5,133 bases of DNA, from assembly GCA_009776715.1 (NCBI GenBank), contig WRNF01000180.1:1-5133 (forward strand), written 5' to 3'. Every line of letters begins with the position of its first letter. Within the stretch, counting starts at the first letter, position 1. The notes below the pieces were generated by a model. That model did not search any database. It was not told the DNA's origin and worked only from the letters and a program-made list of their open reading frames with translations. Below are positions 1 to 5,133 of the stretch, piece by piece. The position numbers were made by a program, and so were the translations under genes. This stretch comes from Treponema sp. GTDB taxonomy: Bacteria > Spirochaetota > Spirochaetia > Treponematales > Breznakiellaceae.

Positions 1-773
1 ATGCTTTTTTCAACAGCAATATCCAAAGCTGATTTTCCGTAAGAATTTTTTTCGTCCATGTCAACGCCGCCTGCAACAAAGGCTTTTACTGTTTGAAAAT
101 AGTCCTCCATCAACTGCAATGCGGCATCTAAATCGGCCTGCGCTTTCTCCGGGGTTCTTGTTATCCATTTGCTGACATATTCGGCAATTTGTTCATCGGT
201 CTGGTTGTTTGCTTTTAATTGGTTAATTTTTTTATCATATTCTGTTTTGGCAATTTCAAGGTTTCTCTTTTTATATTTAATGTCAATTAAAGCGTTAGCC
301 GCATAATCGGCGGCAATATATATTCCTGTATTGCCGTCCTTGTCGGTCATATTAAGTTTTACGCCGCGTTCTGCCATAAATTTTACCATTTCAACAAGCC
401 CATTGCGTGCGGCGTAATGATAGGAACACATTTTTTCATTTTCGTCCTTGCGAATGGCGCTGACTTTATTATCTAAAAGCAGCGCTGCAGTTTCGGCAAC
501 AGCCCCTTTAGGCTTGGGATGATAGTTGCTTTCATTCTGGCGGGCTAAATAGTGAAGCAGATTAAAGGCGTATTTATCGGTTAATTGAGGAGAAACCCCG
601 GCCTGGAAAAGCAGTTTCAGCGCCTCACTGTCTGCAAAATCGGCAGCAAGAAAAGCCAATTCATTCAGCTTTTCCTCTTGCCCTTTGCTTTCCTCAATCG
701 CCTCACGAAAAGCAGGCAGAGCGGCCTCCCGGCCTTCCTGGTTATAAATTCTCATAATTTCATTTTTATTCAT
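1..773 (-). CDS. Ankyrin-repeat protein, C-terminus cut by window edge
   Basis: The frame runs without a stop from an ATG at 773 to the left edge, giving 257 visible residues with the C-terminus missing. Ankyrin-type helix-turn-helix units are visible at about residues 47-75 (DSEALKLLFQAGVSPQLTD, then NLLHYLA), 117-157 (YHYAARNGLVEMVKFMAERG, then DKDGNTGIYIAAD) and 226-255 (FQTVKAFVAGGVDMDEKNS, then GKSALDIA). Between the last two lies a charged helical insertion of about 70 residues (158-225). There is no signal peptide or membrane segment, so it is probably cytoplasmic. Ankyrin repeats bind other proteins, but the partner cannot be read from the sequence. The start at 773 is chosen because AAGGA (782-786) sits 7 nt upstream. 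In-frame ATGs at 833 and 860 lack a ribosome binding site and lie in a relic of another gene. The gene has its own promoter and is separated from the upstream protease gene by a terminator. The ankyrin fold is fairly sure; the function is unknown. Confidence 0.85.
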   Translation of the reverse strand, partial: MNKNEIMRIYNQEGREAALPAFREAIEESKGQEEKLNELAFLAADFADSEALKLLFQAGVSPQLTDKYAFNLLHYLARQNESNYHPKPKGAVAETAALLLDNKVSAIRKDENEKMCSYHYAARNGLVEMVKFMAERGVKLNMTDKDGNTGIYIAADYAANALIDIKYKKRNLEIAKTEYDKKINQLKANNQTDEQIAEYVSKWITRTPEKAQADLDAALQLMEDYFQTVKAFVAGGVDMDEKNSYGKSALDIAVEKS

Positions 774-792
774 TGATGATTCCTTAATATGC

Positions 793-821
793 ATTATACC
801 TGATCTATTAGAAATTGTCAT
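793..821 (-). promoter_or_regulatory. Sigma-70-type promoter of the ankyrin gene
   Basis: Reading the minus strand, ATGACA (816-821) is followed after exactly 17 bases by a perfect TATAAT (793-798). Transcription would begin near 786, which puts the AAGGA ribosome binding site (782-786) at the very 5' end of the message and leaves a leader of only about 12 nt before the ATG at 773. The hexamer match and spacing are seen directly; activity is inferred. Confidence 0.65.
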
Positions 822-823
822 CT

Positions 824-878
824 CGTTGCTCATAAAAAATAAACATATTCGCAACTTCATGTCTTTGTTTTCAGTCTA
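824..878 (-). pseudogene. Short relic of a paralogue of the exported-protein gene at 4082-4807
   Basis: Positions 844-874 match 4416-4446 at 29 of 31 bases, including 20 identical bases in a row (855-874 against 4427-4446). A further 8 of 10 bases match at 824-833 against 4393-4402, with 3 bases missing between the two blocks. Read on the minus strand, the relic encodes TENKDMKLRI, matching AENKDMKLRI of the intact protein. The GAG codon that precedes this stretch in the intact gene is TAG here (876-878). Similarity stops at that point on the 5' side and fades at the ankyrin promoter on the 3' side. It is too short to be functional. The simplest reading is the remains of a duplicated, deleted gene; transfer of a fragment by recombination is the alternative. 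Confidence 0.7.
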
Positions 879-1074
879 TGCACGGCATGATTTAATAAGG
901 AATTGTCGATTTTACATCTTTAGTAAAGAATTATTCTGTATTTTCTTCGCATAGAAGCACACAATGTTTAAAAACAAATTATCTATCTTCTTATATTGTT
1001 AAATTCTAAATTTTCTGCTAGAAGTTTGTCGGACTTTTTCCATTCCTATAGCTTTGTCATTTTCGATAAAAATT
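879..1074. other. AT-rich spacer with no supported gene
   Basis: This is part of the 401-bp gap between the protease and ankyrin genes. It is visibly richer in A and T than the flanking genes. The longest tempting item is a 14-codon minus-strand ORF (999-1043) whose AGGA touches its ATG, too close to act as a normal ribosome binding site. I see no RNA gene, repeat array or mobile-element end. It may hold more decayed remains of the gene whose relic lies at 824-878, but none is recognisable by eye. Confidence 0.5.
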
Positions 1075-1099
1075 TGCTCAAAAATATAGTTTTTGAGCA
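1075..1099. terminator. Hairpin terminator downstream of the protease gene
   Basis: TGCTCAAAAA (1075-1084) and TTTTTGAGCA (1090-1099) form a perfect 10-bp stem around a 5-base loop. On the plus strand six Ts follow directly (1100-1105). On the minus strand the stem is followed by AATTTTTA. The element could therefore stop transcription in both directions. The only gene that would use it here is the protease gene, which ends 75 nt upstream at 1175. Confidence 0.75.
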
Positions 1100-1174
1100 T
1101 TTTTTACTTTGCAAATTCCGTGAGGGGTCCAAAATTTTACAAGTGCTACAAGCTCCCTGCATATTAACTTGCTT

Positions 1175-3211
1175 TTACGGCAGCAACTGCCCATTGTGGG
1201 TATTGCTGCTAATAGTCCCGTAGAAATTAAATCCCGCAAATGAACCTCTAACGCCTGTGCTGTAAACATCGCCGTTTACAATGCAGTTTTGTATTATTCC
1301 GGGATTGTAGTTAAAACCGGTTATACCGCCGGAATAAGAAGACGAATAGTTGTTAATAACTACATTAGTCCCATAATCATTTGTGACAGTGATGTTTTCA
1401 ATAATGCCATAATTATATCCTGAAACCATTCCTACAGAAGTGTTTTCCCCTACTGCTCCTACTTTTCCAATTATATGCAAATTTGCAATGGTTCCCGTAT
1501 TTGTGGCAAATAATCCAATGCCATCACTATTAGTAGAAGCCTCCCATACACATAAGTTTGAAACGGTTTTACCATTTCCATCCAAATAACCGGAAAATTC
1601 AGGGATTGGTTTCCAGGTTGGCATGCCGTAGGGCTGATCCATGTACGGTAAAGTAATATCATCCATCAAAATAAAATGCTTGCTGCTAACCACACCGATG
1701 TTCGATAAATGGTGTTCATCCCAGATTTGATATGGGGTACTTGGGTCTCCTGTACCGCCGCCAAATAACAAATGTTCACCGCTAAGTGCTTTGAAAGCAT
1801 TTAAGCGACCTTTGGAAATGCACTTATTGCCTAATTCAATTAGTTTTTCATCAACGTTTTTTATAATAAGCTGTTTTATTTCAGGGGCCCTCATTGCAGG
1901 GTATTTAGACTTAATAAGTGCGGCAGTTCCCGCAACCATTGGGGCAGCAAAACTTGTTCCACTAAGAGTATCGTATCCTCCATACATTGTTGTTGAATAA
2001 AAAGTGCCGGGAGCGAAAAGATCAATGTATAAATCAGAATAATTCGAATAAGATGCGGAGTAATCGTTATATTGATTTGTTGCACCGACTGTAATAAGGT
2101 TATCGTTTGTAAAACAAGCAGGAAAACCCGGATCCCCTGTTAGATCCAACCCTCCATAACCCTTGCCGTTTCCAGCGGCACAAACTACGAGCCCAGGGTA
2201 GTTTCGTATTACCCACGATAAAACCCAGCAATCATACGAACCGGCGAATCCATATGTACCATTGACAGCATTATCATTATAAATTATAAAACTCATATTA
2301 AGAATAGGAATTCCAACCGATGCAGAATAATCAACAGCGCTTATGGCACGGGAAGTAAAAATATAGTCATTATTATTTGGTGCAAAACCTAATTTTAGAG
2401 AAACCAATGTTATATTCCAGCATACACCGATAATACCGTTGCCTTTTCCTGCAAGGATTCCTGCAATAAAAGTCCCATGACCGTTAGGGCCATAAGCATC
2501 TGTTAAGCCCCCTGGAATTCCATTGGGATAATTATCATCAGAAAAATCACGGCTTAAAGCTGAACTTACCTGCCCTTGTAAATCAATGTGCGATTCTGAA
2601 CTGATTCCGCTATCTATTACGCCTAACATAATTGAAGATGAGCCAGTTTCAATGTCCCATGCCTGGGGCAATGAAACCCGATCAAACACATCATATTGAT
2701 AGCTAAGCCAATAAGCAGGCAATGGGCTTGGTAGTGTAGCAAATTCAATCGCGTAATCAGGCTCGGCGTGTAAAATATTTTCCCTTTTTTCCAAAATTCG
2801 AATAGTGTCAAAAACCATCTCCCTGTTTTTTTCACTTAACGTAAAGCACAGTATGCGTTTATACGTGTCTTTGTCCATGAGCATTGCATGGTCAACATGG
2901 TACTGTAGTTCTTTCCATTTGCCCTCTGCCTGTTTGCGCAGCAGTGCCGTCATGCCCTGCGTAAGTTCTTCTACTTTGCTGCACCGTTCCTGTACTTCAG
3001 GAAAGTCTTCAAGGGAAAATTCTTTGTACAGGTCTGTCTCCTTTAATACAACGAGAATGTGATTTTCCGAAAATTTTTCTTTAACTTCCGTAACGCTGCG
3101 GTTTGCATTGCTTTTACTAATATTGCCTGGCGTTTCCTGCTGGCATTGCATTGTAAATAGAACAAACAGAAAAGTTATAAACATTATTAATTTTGTTGTT
3201 GTCTTCTTCAT
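1175..3211 (-). CDS. Exported subtilisin-family (S8) serine protease with C-terminal GLUG-like repeats
   Basis: This 678-residue protease is predicted to act outside the cytoplasm. Residues 1-22 are a signal peptide ending TMQC. Cys23 could be a lipidation site, although Gln before the Cys is unusual. Residues 40-157 look like a subtilase propeptide, with a central charged helical stretch and the ending HAEPDYAIEF. The catalytic domain (about 165-475) has every key residue: Asp200 in VIDSG, His245 in NGHGT, the oxyanion Asn348 in AAGNG, and the nucleophile Ser420 in GTSFAAP. From about 484, GGGTGDPSTPYQI opens a repeat region. Four short units begin near 566, 594, 629 and 656 with a G-x-x-x-G/T-x-N-x-G-x-I pattern, resembling GLUG repeats of surface proteins. 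The ATG at 3211 has AAGGAG (3218-3223) 6 nt upstream. The gene lies 18 nt after a lipoprotein gene and is probably co-transcribed with it. The substrate is unknown. The protease call is firm; the GLUG call is good but made by eye. Confidence 0.95.
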   Translation of the reverse strand: MKKTTTKLIMFITFLFVLFTMQCQQETPGNISKSNANRSVTEVKEKFSENHILVVLKETDLYKEFSLEDFPEVQERCSKVEELTQGMTALLRKQAEGKWKELQYHVDHAMLMDKDTYKRILCFTLSEKNREMVFDTIRILEKRENILHAEPDYAIEFATLPSPLPAYWLSYQYDVFDRVSLPQAWDIETGSSSIMLGVIDSGISSESHIDLQGQVSSALSRDFSDDNYPNGIPGGLTDAYGPNGHGTFIAGILAGKGNGIIGVCWNITLVSLKLGFAPNNNDYIFTSRAISAVDYSASVGIPILNMSFIIYNDNAVNGTYGFAGSYDCWVLSWVIRNYPGLVVCAAGNGKGYGGLDLTGDPGFPACFTNDNLITVGATNQYNDYSASYSNYSDLYIDLFAPGTFYSTTMYGGYDTLSGTSFAAPMVAGTAALIKSKYPAMRAPEIKQLIIKNVDEKLIELGNKCISKGRLNAFKALSGEHLLFGGGTGDPSTPYQIWDEHHLSNIGVVSSKHFILMDDITLPYMDQPYGMPTWKPIPEFSGYLDGNGKTVSNLCVWEASTNSDGIGLFATNTGTIANLHIIGKVGAVGENTSVGMVSGYNYGIIENITVTNDYGTNVVINNYSSSYSGGITGFNYNPGIIQNCIVNGDVYSTGVRGSFAGFNFYGTISSNTHNGQLLP

Positions 3212-3217
3212 TTCTTA

Positions 3218-3223
3218 CTCCTT
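3218..3223 (-). promoter_or_regulatory. Ribosome binding site of the protease gene
   Basis: AAGGAG lies 6 nt before the ATG at 3211, inside the 18-nt gap after the lipoprotein stop codon. It fixes the protease start and indicates independent translation from a shared message. Confidence 0.8.
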
Positions 3224-3229
3224 ATGTAT

Positions 3230-3793
3230 TTATGGAACATTTATTGTCAAATATTTAGCATAACGATAGTTATAGGCTATGCATTCTAAATCTTCTCTGG
3301 ACAGCCAGCCTAAATCATATGCTTCCTGTAACTCGCAGACTTGTCCGTTTTTCCATGCCTGGATTGCCCCTGGTCCGCTGCCATAATAAAAAATAACTCC
3401 GCCGATATTGTATTCTCTTACCTGGGCATAGGGACCGAGTCCAAGCAGAACTGTTGCACACCCATTGTGGGAGCCATAGTACATTAAGCTTTTAGGGATT
3501 CCATAAGTTCCATTCCCTCCCCAAAAGATTAACTCGTAATGATTTTTTGCATCATTCGCAATCTGGGTAATCATTTCATCGCTCAAATCTTTAAATAAAG
3601 GTTCAAGATTGGGACATTTATGATCAGTCAAATGTCCGAAGCTGACATCATTTTTTTCCATCTCATCCTCCTTCTCTTTACTCTGATCTTCATTGTTACC
3701 TTTCTCATTTTCCTTGCCATCGGCCTGGCAAGCCGCTAAAAACAATCCTGCAAGCAGCAGGATTACAAGTCCTAAAATCCATGTTTTTTTCAT
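3230..3793 (-). CDS. Small lipoprotein of unknown function, upstream partner of the subtilase
   Basis: This is a 187-residue lipoprotein. Its signal peptide (MKK, then a hydrophobic stretch to residue 21) ends in the lipobox LAAC, so Cys22 should be lipidated and the protein anchored in a membrane. Residues 25-48 are a highly charged Lys/Glu/Asn linker. A compact domain follows (about 50-187), with WGGNGTYG (91-98), YYGSHNGCA (105-113), a strand-rich centre with YYGSGPGA (136-143) and the motif ELQEAYDLGWLSREDLE (154-170). From memory, the last motif resembles the end of small uncharacterised exported proteins in Firmicutes; I cannot name a family. Four cysteines besides Cys22 (60, 112, 153, 171) could form disulfides outside the cell. 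The ATG at 3793 is supported by TAGGAG (3800-3805). It is the first gene of the operon with the protease, so it may be a surface partner, inhibitor or folding aid for it, which is inference only. Confidence 0.88.
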   Translation of the reverse strand: MKKTWILGLVILLLAGLFLAACQADGKENEKGNNEDQSKEKEDEMEKNDVSFGHLTDHKCPNLEPLFKDLSDEMITQIANDAKNHYELIFWGGNGTYGIPKSLMYYGSHNGCATVLLGLGPYAQVREYNIGGVIFYYGSGPGAIQAWKNGQVCELQEAYDLGWLSREDLECIAYNYRYAKYLTINVP

Positions 3794-3799
3794 TGTTTT

Positions 3800-3805
3800 C
3801 TCCTA
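3800..3805 (-). promoter_or_regulatory. Ribosome binding site of the lipoprotein gene
   Basis: TAGGAG lies 6 nt upstream of the ATG at 3793 and decides the start of the lipoprotein gene. Confidence 0.75.
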
Positions 3806-3861
3806 ATAATTAAATTCCCCGGCATATGCTAGGGTTTTACTATCTCCCTAAAACCTGCTGC

Positions 3862-3898
3862 ATGAAGGGGAAACCGCTTCATTCATACATTGCAATGT
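3862..3898. promoter_or_regulatory. Hairpin and 12-bp palindrome in the operon leader
   Basis: Within the leader of the lipoprotein/protease operon, ATGAAG (3862-3867) and CTTCAT (3877-3882) can form a 6-bp stem around 9 bases. Five bases further on, a perfect 12-bp palindrome, ACATTGCAATGT, spans 3887-3898. A second small stem is possible at 3833-3855 (GGTTTTA and TAAAACC). The palindrome could be a protein-binding operator, and the stems could be leader structure. The symmetry is seen directly; a regulatory role is a guess. Confidence 0.3.
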
Positions 3899-3972
3899 TG
3901 ACGTATAAACTCTTTGTGCCGTCTCTTGTTTATTTTATCTCCTTAGAGGCTTTGCTTATTATTCATAATTTA

Positions 3973-4001
3973 AGTATACCGTATATTGAAAGATTAATCA
4001 A
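3973..4001 (-). promoter_or_regulatory. Sigma-70-type promoter of the lipoprotein/protease operon
   Basis: On the minus strand, TTGATT (3996-4001) is followed after exactly 17 bases by TATACT (3973-3978). Predicted transcription starts near 3966, leaving a leader of about 170 nt before the lipoprotein ATG. The leader contains an isolated AAGGAG (3939-3944) with no start codon at a usable distance. No other convincing promoter lies closer to the gene. The sequence match is good; use in vivo is inferred. Confidence 0.6.
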
Positions 4002-4031
4002 TTGTTTTAAATATTGAGAATCGCCTGGTAT

Positions 4032-4072
4032 CGAGAGGCTCTTGCAAAAGCAGGTTTAGCAAGAGCCTCTCG
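4032..4072 (-). terminator. Strong GC-rich hairpin after the exported-protein gene
   Basis: CGAGAGGCTCTTGC (4032-4045) and its exact complement (4059-4072) form a 14-bp perfect stem. After an A-A mismatch, three more A-T pairs continue it, leaving a 5-base loop. It begins 9 nt after the stop codon of the exported-protein gene, which suits a transcript end. No T-run follows on either strand, so it is not a classical intrinsic terminator. It may instead protect the 3' end of the message or be a copy of a dispersed palindromic (REP-like) repeat. Confidence 0.6.
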
Positions 4073-4081
4073 TGGAATTCC

Positions 4082-4807
4082 TTAATATGCAGCAAAGGGG
4101 ATAATTTCGTTTATTTGAACACGGAAACGTACCGATGCAGCCCATTGGCCGGAAGCGACATAAAAGCGGGGAAAAGAGGCAAGGCTGATCTGACCAATTG
4201 CTTCCTTGGGGCGGTTGCGTTCGCTTGACTGAAGCATTCCTCGGATTGCGGCCCGCGCGGCATCTTTTAGAACTGCGTTCCGAATGTCAATCCATCCGGA
4301 ATCCGGCGTTACGCCCTGCATGGGGCAGTACCCTGTGGCCTGAGCATTGCGGACGGTTCCTGTCCTCCAAAACAGTATCCGTTTTTGTTGAGCGTCACTC
4401 ATCTGGTAATCGGCCCATATACGCAGCTTCATGTCTTTGTTTTCAGCCTCGGTAACATTTAACTTTGGATCCCCCCAGATAATTTCTCCCATTGGCTGAA
4501 ATTCATTAAATTCTTCCGCAATTCCCCTGGCCCTTTCCCCAATGTCATAATGGAAGGACCAACCGTAGATCATCCCCGAAAAATACAATGCGGCTTCCTG
4601 CAATGCGCGCCTGGCGGCTGTCTCTATGTTCAGCGGATATTCGCTGTCCGCCCGGTCGCCGTAAATTGGTTCCATTTCTACCCATACTTCGCCGCGGATC
4701 ACCTCATGATGAAACCCAAAATCATGTGTCTGCGCATTGGTTATTTCGGGACAGAATACAGCAATAACGGCAAAAAGAAGAAGAAATGGAGGGATTGCTC
4801 TTGTCAT
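4082..4807 (-). CDS. Exported protein of unknown function
   Basis: This protein has 241 residues from the ATG at 4807. Residues 1-25 form a classic signal peptide: MTR, a hydrophobic core (AIPPFLLLFAVIAVFCP), then ITNA with likely cleavage before QTHD. The mature part starts with alternating strands (VIRGEVWVEMEPI). It continues with a helix rich in alanine (about 63-76, AARRALQEAALYFSG), a segment ENKDMKLRIWADYQM, a helix near 175-192 (IRNAVLKDAARAAIRGML) and a strand-rich end (FPRFYVASGQWAASVRFRVQI). It has no membrane anchor or lipobox, so it is probably periplasmic or outer-membrane associated. I recognise no family. The start is uncertain: a TTG at 4843 in the same frame has AAGG 7 nt upstream, while the ATG at 4807 has no clear ribosome binding site but gives the better signal peptide. 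The gene follows the kinase gene by 67-103 nt, and a decayed partial copy lies at 824-878. Confidence 0.8.
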   Translation of the reverse strand: MTRAIPPFLLLFAVIAVFCPEITNAQTHDFGFHHEVIRGEVWVEMEPIYGDRADSEYPLNIETAARRALQEAALYFSGMIYGWSFHYDIGERARGIAEEFNEFQPMGEIIWGDPKLNVTEAENKDMKLRIWADYQMSDAQQKRILFWRTGTVRNAQATGYCPMQGVTPDSGWIDIRNAVLKDAARAAIRGMLQSSERNRPKEAIGQISLASFPRFYVASGQWAASVRFRVQINEIIPFAAY

Positions 4808-4863
4808 ACCGTAATTATCGGCAGAATTTGAGCGGCAATACAAAGATTGTGCCTTAGTTGTGC

Positions 4864-4869
4864 AGTATA
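4864..4869 (-). promoter_or_regulatory. Possible -10 element before the exported-protein gene
   Basis: TATACT on the minus strand lies 20 nt upstream of the possible TTG start at 4843. No convincing -35 hexamer is found at 16-18 bases. A dyad, AACCTtgAGGTT (4870-4881), sits directly upstream where a repressor or activator could bind. The gene could equally be transcribed from the kinase gene upstream, so this is weak. Confidence 0.25.
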
Positions 4870-4910
4870 AACCTTGAGGTTACTCCGCTGCTTGCGCTAA
4901 ACTTGCCCCA

Positions 4911-5133
4911 TTATTTAATGAACCAGGATGCAACCAGGCCAACTGTTAATGGCAGAGCAATATTATCGTAATCTTCCAGCGGCAGCGCTTCTGTTACCGA
5001 TGCGGTAAAAGCAACTGTAAGAGATGCTATACAACTTTGGCATATAAAAAAAGCGGAAATAAAAACCGCAGTAAAACAAGCGATTGATCCTTCAAGGCTT
5101 TTTCCATGCAAAAAATAAGGCCTGGTTTTACCG
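4911..5133 (-). CDS. Diacylglycerol/polyprenol kinase-type membrane protein, C-terminal part only
   Basis: The frame is open from the right edge to a TAA at 4911-4913, so only the last 73 residues are visible and the N-terminus lies outside the window. The motif HGKSLEGS (visible residues 9-16) and the block EALPLEDYDNIALP (48-61) match the conserved C-terminal motifs of the SEC59/DgkA-like family. These proteins phosphorylate diacylglycerol, dolichol or other polyprenols and belong to the wider CTP-using cytidylyltransferase-like membrane group. Three hydrophobic stretches (about 16-31, 34-46 and 57-72) fit the multi-spanning membrane fold. An in-frame TTG at 5111 could be mistaken for a start, but the homologous sequence continues upstream of it, so it is internal. 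The substrate and phosphate donor cannot be told from this fragment. The same-strand gene for an exported protein follows and may share its transcript. Confidence 0.75.
   Translation of the reverse strand, partial: GKTRPYFLHGKSLEGSIACFTAVFISAFFICQSCIASLTVAFTASVTEALPLEDYDNIALPLTVGLVASWFIK

Noticed and set aside
771..860. Longer ankyrin protein starting at ATG 833 or 860
   Set aside because: The frame is open, but neither ATG has a ribosome binding site, both lie upstream of the predicted transcription start, and the sequence there belongs to the gene relic.
999..1043. Minus-strand 14-codon ORF starting MEKVRQTSSRK
   Set aside because: The AGGA abuts the ATG, the peptide is tiny and nothing in the context supports it.
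996..1223. Plus-strand ORF of 75 codons crossing the terminator and the protease 3' end
   Set aside because: It spans the terminator hairpin and overlaps the end of a clear minus-strand gene. It has no ribosome binding site or recognisable protein features.
2805..3062. Plus-strand ORF of 85 codons opposite the protease propeptide
   Set aside because: It is a serine-rich antisense shadow of the propeptide region, with no support.
3826..4017. Plus-strand ORF of 63 codons in the operon leader region
   Set aside because: It lies opposite the promoter and leader, has no ribosome binding site, and its translation looks like random AT-rich sequence.
4198..4455. Plus-strand ORF of 85 codons opposite the exported-protein gene
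   Set aside because: It is a shadow frame of the same minus-strand gene, with no features of its own.
4550..4831. Plus-strand ORF of 93 codons opposite the exported-protein gene
   Set aside because: It is antisense to a gene with a clear signal peptide, and its translation is rich in Cys, His and Trp with no domain pattern.
1..5133. CRISPR array, insertion sequence, tRNA or rRNA gene, or phage gene
   Set aside because: No regularly spaced repeats, transposase motifs, terminal inverted repeats or RNA gene signatures were found on either strand.

Overview
The window reads as bacterial chromosome, most likely from a spirochaete of the Treponema type. This rests on protein style rather than a marker gene: a lipoprotein-rich content, a subtilase carrying GLUG-type repeats, an ankyrin-repeat protein and an exported protein with no family I can name. 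The taxonomic call is an inference. All five supported genes lie on the minus strand, so transcription runs from right to left. There is no rRNA, tRNA, CRISPR array, insertion sequence or phage gene.

From right to left: (1) 5133-4911, the C-terminal end of a membrane diacylglycerol/polyprenol kinase (SEC59/DgkA-like), cut by the window edge. (2) 4807-4082 (or 4843-4082 from a TTG start), an exported protein of unknown function, closed by a strong GC-rich hairpin at 4032-4072. (3) A good sigma-70-type promoter at 3973-4001, followed by a leader of about 170 nt and a two-gene operon. The operon encodes a small lipoprotein (3793-3230) and, 18 nt later, a large subtilisin-family serine protease with a propeptide and a C-terminal GLUG-like repeat region (3211-1175). 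A 10-bp hairpin terminator lies at 1075-1099. (4) A 401-bp spacer (774-1174) holding that terminator, a short decayed copy of part of the exported-protein gene (824-878), and a near-consensus promoter. (5) An ankyrin-repeat protein (773 to the left edge, incomplete).

The lipoprotein and the protease appear to be co-transcribed and both are predicted to be exported, so they may work together at the cell surface; that is inferred from arrangement only. The kinase end and the exported protein may share a transcript or be separate. The ankyrin gene has its own promoter. I see no obvious defence island or other recognisable novel system. The points most worth a second look are the lipoprotein/subtilase pair with its long leader, and the gene relic beside the ankyrin promoter.
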